Origin: an uncultured Muribaculaceae bacterium
GTDB lineage: Bacteria > Bacteroidota > Bacteroidia > Bacteroidales > Muribaculaceae
Assembly (NCBI GenBank): GCA_944321685.1
Contig: CALUMH010000002.1
Location: 95,646 to 159,645 of the forward strand
Length of the DNA: 64,000 nt
Reading direction: 5' to 3'
The position numbers and the translations under genes were made by a program. The notes beneath the pieces are model-generated. The model made no database searches. It was not told the origin of the DNA and worked only from the letters and a program-made list of their open reading frames with translations. Positions 7,862-17,908 of this stretch are shown piece after piece (position 1 is the first letter of the stretch; each line of letters starts with the position of its first letter).

Positions 7862-8779
7862 ATGAATGACCAATCGATAGTTTATCATATTCCTGCCTTG
7901 CTCGACGAAAGCATGGCAGGGCTTAATATTGTTCCGGGCGGCACATATGTCGATGTGACTTTTGGCGGCGGCGGGCATTCCCGTGCCATAATTTCCCGCC
8001 TCGGAGAAGAAGGCAGGTTGTATGGTTTCGATCAAGACATGGACGCATATGCCAACCGTATCGACGACCCGCGGTTTACGTTCGTGCATGGCAATTTTGC
8101 CTATATGAGGAATTTTCTGCGCTATTACGGCGTGGAGGCTGTCGATGGCATTATTGCCGACCTTGGAGTGTCGTTCCACCATTTCGATGATGCGGCTCGC
8201 GGTTTTTCGTTCCGGGCCGACGCCCCGCTTGATATGCGCATGAACCGTGACGGGAGCCGACGTGCCGCCGATTTGCTTGCCGATGCAACCGAGGAGCAGA
8301 TTGCCGACTGGTTCTATAATTATGGCGAGCTTAAACAGTCGCGCCGCATGGCCGGGGCGATAGTCAAGTCGCGCATGGCGGGCATTCCTGTCGATACCGT
8401 CGGTCGCTTGCTCGATGTGGTGAAGCCGTTCATAAAACCTTCGCAAGAAAAAAAAGAACTTGCACAAGTGTTCCAGGCATTGCGCATAGCCGTAAACGAT
8501 GAACTCGGGGCATTGCGATCGATGCTTGAACAGGCGTTGCAGGTGTTGCGCCCGGGCGGACGGCTTGTGGTGATAACTTACCATTCGCTCGAAGATCGTA
8601 TGGTTAAGAATTTCATAAGGAGCGGCAATGTGGATGGCAAAGTCGAAAAAGACTTTTACGGGAGGATTGATACTCCGTTCAAGGCTGTAAATAACAAGGT
8701 TATACAACCCGGCGAGGAAGAGGTTGCACGAAATCCGCGCTCACGCAGTGCCAAGTTGCGCATAGCCGAGAAGATTTAA
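7862..8779 (+). CDS. rsmH: 16S rRNA (cytosine(1402)-N(4))-methyltransferase RsmH
   Basis: 305 residues from the ATG at 7862; an in-frame GTG two codons upstream (7856) is an alternative. RsmH (MraW) uses S-adenosylmethionine to methylate C1402 of 16S rRNA in the ribosomal P site. The SAM-binding signature VDVTFGGGGHSRAI follows the conserved start YHIPALLDES. Further family motifs are ADLGVSFHHFD and the C-terminal VITYHSLEDRMVK. The length is normal. It is the first gene of a long plus-strand dcw operon, about 50 bp before the ftsL-like gene. mraZ, which often precedes it, is missing from this position. Confidence 0.96.
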   Translation: MNDQSIVYHIPALLDESMAGLNIVPGGTYVDVTFGGGGHSRAIISRLGEEGRLYGFDQDMDAYANRIDDPRFTFVHGNFAYMRNFLRYYGVEAVDGIIADLGVSFHHFDDAARGFSFRADAPLDMRMNRDGSRRAADLLADATEEQIADWFYNYGELKQSRRMAGAIVKSRMAGIPVDTVGRLLDVVKPFIKPSQEKKELAQVFQALRIAVNDELGALRSMLEQALQVLRPGGRLVVITYHSLEDRMVKNFIRSGNVDGKVEKDFYGRIDTPFKAVNNKVIQPGEEEVARNPRSRSAKLRIAEKI

Positions 8780-8827
8780 TAAAGAGAGTAACGGAAAGGT
8801 ACGCATCACATAAAAATTTGAAGTAAA

Positions 8828-9184
8828 ATGGCAAAAAACATTTTCATGTCGGGCATCAATGTCGTGTTCGGATGGCTGTGGAACATACTCGGCGGTAAAA
8901 TCATTACCGTTAACTTCTTGCGGCGGCATTTTGCCAAGATTGCCGTGGTGCTGTTTGTGGTGTTCGGGTTCATAGCCAACCGTTTTTCGGGTATGCTTGA
9001 AATGCGCCGTATCGACAACCTCGAAGGCGACTTGAAGTCGATGCAATCGGAGTACATATTGTCGAGTGCCGATTATTTCTCGAAAATACGTGAGAGGACA
9101 ATGAAGCAGCTTGTCGATACCTTGCAGCTCGACCTTGATGTTCCGCAACAGCCACCTTATATATTGAAAGACGACGATGAGTAA
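8828..9184 (+). CDS. ftsL: FtsL-like cell division protein
   Basis: 118 residues with a short cytoplasmic N-terminus, one membrane helix at about 35-51 (FAKIAVVLFVVFGFIAN) and a periplasmic helical region (RRIDNLEGDLKSMQSEYI) that could form a short coiled coil, the layout of FtsL. Sequence conservation in FtsL is low, so the assignment rests on size, topology and its position between rsmH and ftsI, where ftsL sits in nearly all dcw clusters. The last 8 bases overlap the start of ftsI, which points to coupled translation. FtsL bridges FtsQ/DivIB to the FtsWI septal peptidoglycan synthase. Confidence 0.82.
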   Translation: MAKNIFMSGINVVFGWLWNILGGKIITVNFLRRHFAKIAVVLFVVFGFIANRFSGMLEMRRIDNLEGDLKSMQSEYILSSADYFSKIRERTMKQLVDTLQLDLDVPQQPPYILKDDDE

Positions 9185-11321
9185 AAAAAAGCATAAGAAA
9201 AACAAGCGTCACATATTGTGGCGTTATTTCCTTATTTCTTTGGCTATTACCATAGTTTCGGCAGTGGCTGTGTTCCGCCTGTTCCAGACGACAGTCATCA
9301 AAGCCGACCGGTGGAACGAGAAGGCCATGGAGTCGTTTGGCGACGTGATACCATCGATACCCGAGCGTGGAAAGATACTTGCCGACGATGGCTCGATACT
9401 TGCAGCCAACGTGGTGTTTTACGATGCCAAAATCGACTGGAAGAGCGAAGCGATAAAGCGCGATACTTTTTATAAATACCTGCCCGCGCTGTGCGACAGC
9501 CTTGCTGTGTTCTTCCCGGGCAAAATGACGGCCAAGCAGTGGCAGAAGGAATTCAAGGGCAAATACAATGATGCCATCAATAATCCAAAGGCTCGCGGAT
9601 TGCGTAATTATTCGCTTGCTTCAAATTTGTCGCAAAGCCGCCGCGACCGCTTGCGCAGTTTCCCTTTCTTCAACAAGGGGCGTGCCGCGTCGGGATTGGT
9701 GTTTACCGAACAGCTGCGCCGTTGCAAGCCTTACGGGTCGATTGCTTCGCGAAGTATCGGCTCGGTTCATGCCGACAAGCTTGCCCTTGGTGACAACCGC
9801 CACGACGAGCAGGTGGTGATGCACGGTGTGTCGGGGCTTGAAATGTCGCTCGACTCGCTGCTTTACGGCCGGGAAGGGGAGATGCAGTCGGTGCAGTCAA
9901 CGGTGCGCACTCTGCGGTGGGAACATGTGCCTGCCGTCAACGGGTATGATATAATGACCTCGATAAACATAGGCATACAGGACATCGTTGAGCAGGAACT
10001 GTATGATATGTGCCTCGAAGCCGAGCCTATGTGGTGCTCGGCGGTGGTGATGGACGTGGAAACGGGAGAAATAAAAGCCGTGTCGAATTTTGAGCGGCGC
10101 GATACTTTCGATGTGTCGAAAGGTTATGTCGAAGTGACTAACCATGCTTTTTTGCGATATGAAACCGGTTCGGTGATGAAGGTGATTTCGATGCTTGTGG
10201 CTCTTGAAGACGGCATTGTAGATAACGTGAACGAGCGTATTCCCACAGGGCGATCGTGGGCATATAGCGGCGGCCGTCCCATTACCGACGCTCATGCCGC
10301 CACCGACATGAGCATTACCGATGTCATTGCCCAGTCGTCAAACATAGGTATAGCAAAAATCATAACATCTAAATATGGGTCTAATCCCGTTGCGTTCAGG
10401 AACAGGCTCAAGGAGCTTGGATTTTTCGAGCCTCTCAACACAGGCATTGCCGGTGCGCATACGCCTATGATGTGGTTTGAAGGACATCCCAATTCCGACC
10501 GTATAGCCCTTTCGCGCATGGCTTATGGTTACGGAATGTCAACACCGCCCATCTACACGCTTGCCATTTATAATGCCATTGCCGGAGGCGGACGGTTTGT
10601 ACGCCCGAGGCTCGTCAAGCAGCTCATGCACGACGGTGTGGCCGATTCGGTGGTGAAAGTGAACTATGTGAGAGAGCGCATTTGCAGCGAGGAGAATGCA
10701 CGCAAGTTGCGTGAAATGATGCACGCTGTGGTGCACGACCCTCATGGCACAGGCAAGAGCTTGCGTAACAGTGTGATAGACTTTGCAGGCAAAACAGGAA
10801 CTGCATATGTTACCATAAACGGGCGTTATACGAGCATGAAGCGTTATTCGTTTTGCGGATTTTTCCCGTATGACAAGCCTAAGTATTCGTGCATCGTGGT
10901 GTTTGAACGCGGCAAGTATGGTGCGGCTCGCAGCAGCGGCAGGGTGTTCAGGGAAATAGCCATGAAGATGCACGCCCGCGGAATGCTCGATAACCGCAAG
11001 GAATATACTGCCGGAACAGATTCGCTCGGCGGCAAGCATGGCATGATGTATGCGACTGCCACTTCCGGCAGGCACACTGCCCGCTCATTTGTTGACGTTG
11101 AGGCTGCTTCTACGCTTGGGCAGTTGCGCCGTCCGGGCAAAGTGGCCGCCGACGAGGTTCCCGATGTCATAGGCCTTGGCATACGCGATGCCATCGATGT
11201 GCTTGAGGGAGCCGGACTGATTGTGAAGTTCTCGGGTACAGGGTATGTGTACCGCCAAAGCCTGCAACCCGGTTCAAAATTGATAAAAGGTGCCGAGATA
11301 CAATTGGCACTGCGTAATTGA
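9177..11321 (+). CDS. ftsI: Septal peptidoglycan transpeptidase FtsI (PBP3/SpoVD type) with PASTA domain
   Basis: 714 residues. A Lys-rich cytoplasmic N-terminus and one membrane anchor (YFLISLAITIVSAVAVFRLF) lead to the class B PBP dimerization domain and the transpeptidase domain. Active-site motifs are SVMK with Ser332, SSN in AQSSNIGIAK and KTGTAY. A PASTA domain closes the protein (VPDVIGLGIRDAIDVLEGAG), as in SpoVD/PBP2x-like class B enzymes. The enzyme cross-links septal peptidoglycan with FtsW and is a beta-lactam target. It overlaps ftsL and precedes murE by 26 bp. Confidence 0.96.
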   Translation: MSKKKHKKNKRHILWRYFLISLAITIVSAVAVFRLFQTTVIKADRWNEKAMESFGDVIPSIPERGKILADDGSILAANVVFYDAKIDWKSEAIKRDTFYKYLPALCDSLAVFFPGKMTAKQWQKEFKGKYNDAINNPKARGLRNYSLASNLSQSRRDRLRSFPFFNKGRAASGLVFTEQLRRCKPYGSIASRSIGSVHADKLALGDNRHDEQVVMHGVSGLEMSLDSLLYGREGEMQSVQSTVRTLRWEHVPAVNGYDIMTSINIGIQDIVEQELYDMCLEAEPMWCSAVVMDVETGEIKAVSNFERRDTFDVSKGYVEVTNHAFLRYETGSVMKVISMLVALEDGIVDNVNERIPTGRSWAYSGGRPITDAHAATDMSITDVIAQSSNIGIAKIITSKYGSNPVAFRNRLKELGFFEPLNTGIAGAHTPMMWFEGHPNSDRIALSRMAYGYGMSTPPIYTLAIYNAIAGGGRFVRPRLVKQLMHDGVADSVVKVNYVRERICSEENARKLREMMHAVVHDPHGTGKSLRNSVIDFAGKTGTAYVTINGRYTSMKRYSFCGFFPYDKPKYSCIVVFERGKYGAARSSGRVFREIAMKMHARGMLDNRKEYTAGTDSLGGKHGMMYATATSGRHTARSFVDVEAASTLGQLRRPGKVAADEVPDVIGLGIRDAIDVLEGAGLIVKFSGTGYVYRQSLQPGSKLIKGAEIQLALRN

Positions 11322-11347
11322 TTCTATACTTAGAAATTATTTGAGAT

Positions 11348-12817
11348 ATGTTATTGACCGAATTGTTGAAACCGTTGAAGGCAACCTCGTTTGCTGGCCG
11401 CCCCATCGACGGTGTCGAGATAAGCGACCTGGTGTGTGACTCACGGCATGTGGTGCCGGGGGCAATGTTTGTGGCTGTAAGGGGTGTCGCAGTCGATGCC
11501 CATAAGTTTATACCGCAGGTGGCGGCCGCAGGCGCGGTTGCCGTGGTGTGTGAGCAGTTGCCCGACGATATTTCTCCCGACGTGTGTTATATAACTGTTG
11601 CCAACAGCACCGTTGCGCTTGCATTGCTTGCTGCCGAGTGGAACGGAAATCCGTCGGAAAAACTCAGTCTCGTGGGCGTCACCGGTACCAATGGCAAGAC
11701 CACGACTGCTACCTTGCTTTATGAAATGGCCCAATTGCTGGGTTTCAAGGCCGGGCTTATATCCACTGTGCGCAATATCATCGACAAGACGGTGGTTCAT
11801 GCCGACCAGACGACCCCCGACCCGTTGACTCTCAATCGCTTGCTCCGGGAGATGGTTGAGGCCGGTTGCAGTTATGCATTCATGGAAGTGAGCTCTCATT
11901 CCTGCGTGCAACATCGCATCGACGGGTTGAAATTCAGTGGAGGCATTTTCACAAATCTTACGCGCGACCATCTCGACTACCATAAAACGGTTGAAAATTA
12001 CATCAATGCCAAGAAGAGTTTCTTCGACTCGCTGCCTGCCGATGCATTTGCGTTGGTGAACATCGATGACAAGGTAGGCACGGTGATGGTGCAAAACAGC
12101 CGAGCACGCAAGTACACTTATTCGTTGCGTTCGATGGCCGATTTCAAGGGCAAGATAATTGAAAGTCGGCTTAACGGTACGTTATTGAATATCAACGACA
12201 AGGAAATCGAGGTGCTGTTTACTGGGCGTTTCAATGCCTATAACCTTACTGCCGTGTATGGTGCGTCGCTGCTGCTGGGATTTCCCGAAGACGAAGTGGC
12301 TGTGAAGATGAGTATGCTTGTGCCTGTGGCCGGACGTTTCCAAACACTGCTTTCGCCGCGAGGGTACACTGCAATCGTCGATTACGCACATACGCCCGAT
12401 GCACTTGTGAATGTGCTTAATGCCATTCGCGAGGTTACCGGTACCACGGGGCACATTATCACTGTGGTGGGAGCCGGAGGCAACCGCGACAAGGGCAAAC
12501 GCCCCATCATGGCCAAAGAGGCTGCCATGCGCAGCGACCGCCTTATTCTCACCAGCGACAATCCTCGCTTTGAGGATCCCGAGGAGATATTGCGCGACAT
12601 GGAAGCCGGGCTTGATGATGAGGCTCGTCGCCACACGCTCAAGATTACCGACCGCCGTGAGGCCATCAAGGCGGCGACCTGCTTTGCCGACCCTGGCGAC
12701 GTGGTGCTTGTGGCAGGTAAGGGGCATGAAGATTACCAGGAGGTTAAGGGCGTGAAGCACCACTTCGACGATAAAGAGGTGATAGAAGCCATATTCGAGG
12801 AAGAGAAAAAAGGTTAA
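11348..12817 (+). CDS. murE: UDP-N-acetylmuramoyl-tripeptide synthetase MurE
   Basis: 489 residues. Cytoplasmic Mur ligase that adds the third stem-peptide residue to UDP-MurNAc-L-Ala-D-Glu with ATP. The ATP-binding loop GVTGTNGKTTTA lies at about 110-121; substrate motifs include DQTTPDP and YAHTPDAL. The motif DNPR at about 404-407 is typical of enzymes that add meso-diaminopimelate rather than lysine, which predicts DAP-type peptidoglycan. The gene starts 26 bp after ftsI and ends 23 bp before mraY. Length and domain order are standard. Confidence 0.97.
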   Translation: MLLTELLKPLKATSFAGRPIDGVEISDLVCDSRHVVPGAMFVAVRGVAVDAHKFIPQVAAAGAVAVVCEQLPDDISPDVCYITVANSTVALALLAAEWNGNPSEKLSLVGVTGTNGKTTTATLLYEMAQLLGFKAGLISTVRNIIDKTVVHADQTTPDPLTLNRLLREMVEAGCSYAFMEVSSHSCVQHRIDGLKFSGGIFTNLTRDHLDYHKTVENYINAKKSFFDSLPADAFALVNIDDKVGTVMVQNSRARKYTYSLRSMADFKGKIIESRLNGTLLNINDKEIEVLFTGRFNAYNLTAVYGASLLLGFPEDEVAVKMSMLVPVAGRFQTLLSPRGYTAIVDYAHTPDALVNVLNAIREVTGTTGHIITVVGAGGNRDKGKRPIMAKEAAMRSDRLILTSDNPRFEDPEEILRDMEAGLDDEARRHTLKITDRREAIKAATCFADPGDVVLVAGKGHEDYQEVKGVKHHFDDKEVIEAIFEEEKKG

Positions 12818-12840
12818 TTAGAAGTAGTAGAAGGTACTCC

Positions 12841-14094
12841 ATGCTGTATTATCTGTTTCAATATTTAGAGCAAATCGACTTTCCCGGGGCGGGGCTTATG
12901 AATTACCTCACTTTCCGCTCGGGGGTGGCGTTGCTGTTGTCATTGTTCATTGCCACTGTCATAGGTCGCCGCATCATTGACCGCCTGCAACTTATGCAGG
13001 TGGGTGAAATAGTGCGTGACTTGGGCCTTGAGGGGCAAATGAGCAAAAAAGGTACCCCCACAATGGGAGGCATAATCATAATAATTTCTATTCTTGTGCC
13101 TTGCCTGCTTGTGGCGCGGTTAGACAATATATACATGATACTTATGCTTGTTTCCACCGTGTGGCTTGGTTCGCTCGGGTTTGCCGATGATTATATAAAG
13201 GTTGCCCATCACGACAAGGACGGGCTGAAGGGCAAGTTCAAGATTGTGGGGCAAGTGGGGCTTGGCCTAATTGTAGGGTTGACGATGTACCTCAGCCCCG
13301 ACATCGTAATGCGCGAGAATGTGGAAACCCGTGTGGCCGACCATGAGATAGTGGTGAGCCACAAAAACGAGGATATAAAGGCTGCGCAGACCACAATCCC
13401 GTTTGTCAAGAACAATAATTTCGACTATGCCAGTCTCACCAAGTGGCTTGGCGACAATGCCGAGACGGGCGGTTGGATTGTGTTTATACTTGTTACCATA
13501 TTCGTGGTTGCGGCGGTGAGCAACGGCGCAAACCTCACCGACGGGCTTGACGGACTTGCCACAGGAACTTCGGCGATAATAGGTGTCGCCCTTGCCATAA
13601 TGTGTTACCTTGGCGGCAACGTGATATATTCGTCATACTTGAATATCATGTACATACCCGAGAGTTCCGAGCTTGTGGTGTTTGCCGCGGCGTTTATTGG
13701 TGCTACCATAGGCTTCCTGTGGTATAATTCCTACCCGGCCCAAGTGTTCATGGGCGACACCGGCAGCCTCACGCTTGGCGGGCTGATAGCGGTGTTTGCA
13801 ATTCTAATACGCAAGGAATTGCTCATCCCCATCATGTGCGCCATATTCCTCGTTGAAGACTTGTCGGTGATGGTGCAGGTAGCATATTTCAAATACACCA
13901 AAAAGAAAACCGGTACAGGGCGGCGCATTTTCAAGATGACGCCATTGCATCACCATTTCCAGGTGCAAGGTAGTTCACAAGCCTTGATAAAACGTCCTGC
14001 AAATGCAGTTCCCGAACCAAAGATAGTGATGCGTTTTTGTATAGTTGCCATATTCCTGGCGGCATTGACGTTTGTAACATTGAAGATAAGATGA
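12841..14094 (+). CDS. mraY: Phospho-N-acetylmuramoyl-pentapeptide-transferase MraY
   Basis: 417 residues, polytopic membrane enzyme that transfers phospho-MurNAc-pentapeptide to undecaprenyl phosphate, forming lipid I. Family motifs are clear: KKGTPTMGGI near the N-terminus, GFADDYIKV with the catalytic Asp pair, NLTDGLDGLATG, and the C-terminal MTPLHHHFQ. It is longer than the 360-residue E. coli enzyme because of an inserted hydrophilic stretch of about 40 residues between the fourth and fifth membrane regions (around residues 160-200), an arrangement I associate with Bacteroidota homologues. Its stop overlaps the likely murD start as ATGA. Confidence 0.97.
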   Translation: MLYYLFQYLEQIDFPGAGLMNYLTFRSGVALLLSLFIATVIGRRIIDRLQLMQVGEIVRDLGLEGQMSKKGTPTMGGIIIIISILVPCLLVARLDNIYMILMLVSTVWLGSLGFADDYIKVAHHDKDGLKGKFKIVGQVGLGLIVGLTMYLSPDIVMRENVETRVADHEIVVSHKNEDIKAAQTTIPFVKNNNFDYASLTKWLGDNAETGGWIVFILVTIFVVAAVSNGANLTDGLDGLATGTSAIIGVALAIMCYLGGNVIYSSYLNIMYIPESSELVVFAAAFIGATIGFLWYNSYPAQVFMGDTGSLTLGGLIAVFAILIRKELLIPIMCAIFLVEDLSVMVQVAYFKYTKKKTGTGRRIFKMTPLHHHFQVQGSSQALIKRPANAVPEPKIVMRFCIVAIFLAALTFVTLKIR

Positions 14095-15464
14095 TGACTG
14101 TAAAAAACGATATGAAGAAACGGATAGTTGTGCTTGGCGGCGGCGAAAGCGGTGTGGGTGCCGCAGTGCTTGCCAAGGTGAAGGGTTATGATACTTTTTT
14201 GTCTGATTCGGGCAAGGTGGCTCCCAAGTATGCGGCCATGCTCGACGAGCATGGCGTGGAGTGGGAAGACGGCGGGCACACCGAGTCGCGCGTATTGTGT
14301 GCCGATGAAGTGGTGAAAAGCCCCGGCATACCCAATGATGCGCCTATAATTGTGAAACTGCGGAGCAAGAATATCCCTGTCATATCGGAAATTGAATTTG
14401 CCGGACGTTTCACCGATGCCAAGATGGTGTGCATAACAGGCAGCAACGGAAAGACTACCACTACATTGCTCACATATCACATTCTTAAGGAGGCCGGCCT
14501 CGATGTGGGGCTTGCAGGAAACGTGGGGCGCAGCCTTGCCTTGCAGGTTGCAACCGGGCATCACGACGTGTATGTGATAGAATTGAGCAGTTTCCAACTC
14601 GACAATATGTATGAATTTAAAGCCAACATAGCAGTGCTTTTAAACATAACCCCCGACCATCTTGACCGTTACGATCATAAGATGGAGAATTACGTGGCTG
14701 CCAAATTCCGCATTTTGCAGAACCAGACGGGCGATGATTCATTCATATTTTGGGAAAACGACCCCATTATTGCCGCACAATTGAAGCGGTTGAAAGTGGA
14801 AGCCCGGATGTACCCGTTCTCGGAGCAATACGATCCCGAGGCGGCTGCTTATATCGACCCTGACGGGGAAATGGTGTTGCGCGGAGGTGACACCGACCTT
14901 GTAATCGACAAGAACGACCTTGCACTGAAAGGTTTGCACAATATGTTCAATTCGATGGCCGCCGGATTGTCGGCATCGATACTTGACATTAAGAAAGATG
15001 TAATACGGCGCGCACTCGAAGACTTTGAAGCCGTGGAGCATCGTTTGGAATATGTGCGGACGTTGGATGGCGTTCGTTATGTCAACGACTCGAAGGCTAC
15101 CAACGTCAATTCGTGCTGGTATGCGCTTGAAAGCATGACGACTCCTGTGGTGCTGATACTCGGCGGCAAGGATAAAGGGAACGATTACAGCGAGATTGAG
15201 AAGTTTGTAAAAGATAAAGTTCACGCAATTGTGTGCCTTGGTGTCGATAACGGCAAGTTACACTCGTTTTTCGACGGTAAGGTGCCGGTAGTGGAAGATG
15301 CCGGTAGCATGAAAGAGGCTGTCGATAAATGCCGGGCATTTGCCCATGAAGGCGACACGGTGTTGTTGTCGCCATGTTGTGCAAGTTTCGACCTGTTCAA
15401 GAGCTACGAAGACCGCGGTTGCCAATTCAAGGCGTGTGTGAATGCATTGGAAGAGAAAATATAA
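14091..15464 (+). CDS. murD: UDP-N-acetylmuramoylalanine--D-glutamate ligase MurD
   Basis: About 457 residues. Adds D-glutamate to UDP-MurNAc-L-Ala in the cytoplasm. The N-terminal Rossmann-like domain starts KRIVVLGGGESGVGAA; the ATP loop is GSNGKTTTTLLT; further conserved parts are ELSSFQLD, ITPDHLDRYD and NDSKATN. Start choice: ATG at 14091 overlaps the mraY stop (ATGA); ATG at 14094 and at 14112 (MKKRIVV) are also possible, while an upstream frame reaching further into mraY is unlikely. It sits in its usual place between mraY and ftsW. Confidence 0.95.
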   Translation: MMTVKNDMKKRIVVLGGGESGVGAAVLAKVKGYDTFLSDSGKVAPKYAAMLDEHGVEWEDGGHTESRVLCADEVVKSPGIPNDAPIIVKLRSKNIPVISEIEFAGRFTDAKMVCITGSNGKTTTTLLTYHILKEAGLDVGLAGNVGRSLALQVATGHHDVYVIELSSFQLDNMYEFKANIAVLLNITPDHLDRYDHKMENYVAAKFRILQNQTGDDSFIFWENDPIIAAQLKRLKVEARMYPFSEQYDPEAAAYIDPDGEMVLRGGDTDLVIDKNDLALKGLHNMFNSMAAGLSASILDIKKDVIRRALEDFEAVEHRLEYVRTLDGVRYVNDSKATNVNSCWYALESMTTPVVLILGGKDKGNDYSEIEKFVKDKVHAIVCLGVDNGKLHSFFDGKVPVVEDAGSMKEAVDKCRAFAHEGDTVLLSPCCASFDLFKSYEDRGCQFKACVNALEEKI

Positions 15465-15479
15465 CAAATAGGAGTATAT

Positions 15480-16772
15480 ATGGAAGCTGAGGTTGGCAAT
15501 ACCGATAAAGTCAAGGCGCGTAACCGTTACGGCGATCCGTGGATATGGGGCATATATTGTACGTTATGCCTTGTCTCGGTGGTCGAGGCGTTTAGCGCGT
15601 CGATACAGCAAGTGGGTACTGCCGGGATATACGGCCCCATAGGCAAGCACGTGGTGACGTTGCTTGTGGGTGCGGCGGCACTGTTTGTTACGCAGCTCAT
15701 TTCATTCAAGCGCAAGGTGTTCACTTGGTGTATAGTGGGGTTTGCCGTTATTACGCTTGTGGCTCTTGTGTATGTGATGGAACATGGGCAGATGATCAAC
15801 GGAGCCATGCGCTCGTTGTCGTTTTTCGGGTTTTCGGTACAGCCTGCCGAGCTTGCCAAGCTCGCCACGGTATTGCTTGTGGCTTTTATCATGTCGCGTT
15901 ACCAGGAACCGGGCGGAGTGCGCAACATAGGTGTGGCGCTTAGCGCTTTTGTGGTGTTGCTCTTCGGCGGATTTACCTACAAGCAAGGGTTCACCAATAC
16001 AGCCATTCTCATGAGCATCAGTCTTTCGATGATGCTTATAGGTGGCGTGCAGGTTAAGAAATTCATTGTCGTGCTGCTTGTGTATGGCATTGCGGCGGCG
16101 GGGTATATGGCTTGGCAGAAGAGCGGTGATGACGATACCGGCGGTGGGGCGGTGGTTGCCGAGAATGTCGATGCGAAAGTCACAAGCCGCAGCACCACGC
16201 GCGAGAACCGCATAGCGCGTTTCGACTGGAACGAGGATACCTGTCTTGAGCATCCGTTGACCGATATGTATAAGCAAGAGCAGTATGCCTATATGGCGCG
16301 TGCTCACGGAGGCATATTCGGCGTGTTTCCCGGCAATTCGCGCGAGAGCAGCCGTTTGCCGCTTGCTTTCTCCGATTATATTTATTCGATTATCATCGAG
16401 GAGATGGGACTTATCGGCGGCCTTGCTGTGCTGGGGCTTTTCCTTGCCTTGCTTGCCCGTGCCGGGCGCATAGCGCAGCGGTGTACGCGTGCTTTCCCTG
16501 CGTTGCTCGTGCTGGGCATGGCGGTGATGATTACCATACAGGCGTTGTCGCACATAGCCATCAATTGCGGCATGGTGCCTGTTTCGGGCCAGCCGTTGCC
16601 GCTTATTTCGGCCGGCGGCTCGTCGATAGTGGTAATCAATATAGCATTCGGCGTGATGATAGGAGTGAGCAAATATGCCACCCAGCGCGATGAAAACGGC
16701 CGCGTGGAACTTGTCGGCAGCGATGACAGGTCGCGGGTGCTTCAAGCCGAGAACCCCACTCAAGTGAAATAG
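15480..16772 (+). CDS. ftsW: FtsW, SEDS-family septal peptidoglycan glycosyltransferase
   Basis: 430 residues with about ten membrane segments. SEDS proteins polymerise lipid II, and FtsW works with FtsI at the division site. Diagnostic parts are FSVQPAELAKLATVLL and, near the end, SGQPLPLISAGGSSI. A long periplasmic loop between these (about residues 215-290) includes ENRIARFDWNED and the GGIFGVFPGNSRESS segment common in FtsW. Location between murD and murG favours FtsW over the elongation protein RodA. Confidence 0.95.
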   Translation: MEAEVGNTDKVKARNRYGDPWIWGIYCTLCLVSVVEAFSASIQQVGTAGIYGPIGKHVVTLLVGAAALFVTQLISFKRKVFTWCIVGFAVITLVALVYVMEHGQMINGAMRSLSFFGFSVQPAELAKLATVLLVAFIMSRYQEPGGVRNIGVALSAFVVLLFGGFTYKQGFTNTAILMSISLSMMLIGGVQVKKFIVVLLVYGIAAAGYMAWQKSGDDDTGGGAVVAENVDAKVTSRSTTRENRIARFDWNEDTCLEHPLTDMYKQEQYAYMARAHGGIFGVFPGNSRESSRLPLAFSDYIYSIIIEEMGLIGGLAVLGLFLALLARAGRIAQRCTRAFPALLVLGMAVMITIQALSHIAINCGMVPVSGQPLPLISAGGSSIVVINIAFGVMIGVSKYATQRDENGRVELVGSDDRSRVLQAENPTQVK

Positions 16773-16787
16773 AAAAGAACGTGTTTT

Positions 16788-17903
16788 ATGGACGAAGAAT
16801 TAAGAATATTGATAAGTGGCGGCGGCACGGGAGGACATATTTTCCCGGCCATTGCCATTGCCAATGAGATAAAACGCCGCCATCCCGGGGCGCGGTTGCT
16901 CTTTGTGGGAGCCGAAAACCGCATGGAGATGGAGCGTGTGCCTGCTGCCGGATATGAGATAGTGGGGTTGCCGGTGTGCGGTTTCGACCGCAAGCGGCTG
17001 TGGCGCAACGTTGCGGTACTGGTGAAACTGTTCAAGAGTATGCGCCGTGCACGTGCCATTTTGCGTGACTTCAGGCCCGACATTGCCATCGGTGTCGGTG
17101 GCTATGCCAGCGGTCCCATGCTCAAGGCTGCGCAAAAGCGGCATATACCCACATTGATACAGGAACAAAATTCATATGCCGGCGTGACCAATAAACTGCT
17201 TGCCGCGCGTGCCGATGCCATTTGTGTGGCCTATGAGGGTATGGACAGGTTTTTCCCTGCCGATAAGATTGTGATGACAGGCAATCCTGTGCGCCGCAAC
17301 CTTGTCGATTGTAAATTAACGCGCGATGAGGCTGTTGCAAGGTTCGGGCTTGATGCCGGCCGCAAAACGGTCCTTGTGGTGGGTGGGAGCCTTGGTGCCC
17401 GCACCATCAACGAGAGCATCATTGCGGGGCTTGACATGATAAAGTCGCATGAAACCGACTTGCAGGTGATTTGGCAGACGGGAAAATATTACGACGATGA
17501 AACGCGCCGTGCTCTTGAACGTTCGGGCGCGGGCAATGTGCTGCGAATGCCATTCATTGCCGACATGGAGGCGGCCTACCGTGCCGCCGACCTTGTGGTG
17601 AGCCGGGCCGGTGCAAGTTCGATTTCCGAATTGCAATTGCTGGGCAAACCGTCGATACTGGTGCCGTCGCCCAATGTCGCCGAAGACCACCAAACTAAGA
17701 ATGCACTTGCCCTTGTGGCAAAAGATGCCGCGATAATGGTGCGTGATGCCGATGCCGTGTCATCGTTGGCCGGGCTTATGATAGAGACAGTTGCCGATGA
17801 AAGCCGTATTGCCGGGCTTGCCACAAGCGTGGGCAAGATGGCTTTGCGTGATGCCGACAGTCGTATAGCGGACGAAGTGGAAAAAATAATCAATAAACGT
17901 TGA
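16788..17903 (+). CDS. murG: UDP-N-acetylglucosamine transferase MurG
   Basis: 371 residues. Transfers GlcNAc from UDP-GlcNAc to lipid I, making lipid II on the inner face of the membrane. The N-terminal glycine-rich loop ISGGGTGGHIFPAIAIA and the second loop GGSLGARTINES are diagnostic, along with SRAGASSISELQLLGKPSIL and the C-terminal donor-binding part. Length is normal. The stop overlaps the region just before murC (possible TTG start at 17900), consistent with translational coupling. Confidence 0.97.
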   Translation: MDEELRILISGGGTGGHIFPAIAIANEIKRRHPGARLLFVGAENRMEMERVPAAGYEIVGLPVCGFDRKRLWRNVAVLVKLFKSMRRARAILRDFRPDIAIGVGGYASGPMLKAAQKRHIPTLIQEQNSYAGVTNKLLAARADAICVAYEGMDRFFPADKIVMTGNPVRRNLVDCKLTRDEAVARFGLDAGRKTVLVVGGSLGARTINESIIAGLDMIKSHETDLQVIWQTGKYYDDETRRALERSGAGNVLRMPFIADMEAAYRAADLVVSRAGASSISELQLLGKPSILVPSPNVAEDHQTKNALALVAKDAAIMVRDADAVSSLAGLMIETVADESRIAGLATSVGKMALRDADSRIADEVEKIINKR

Positions 17904-17908
17904 CAACT

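Noticed and set aside
15702..16763. A 353-codon minus-strand frame opposite ftsW
   Set aside because: His/Arg-rich antisense translation without features; ftsW is certain.
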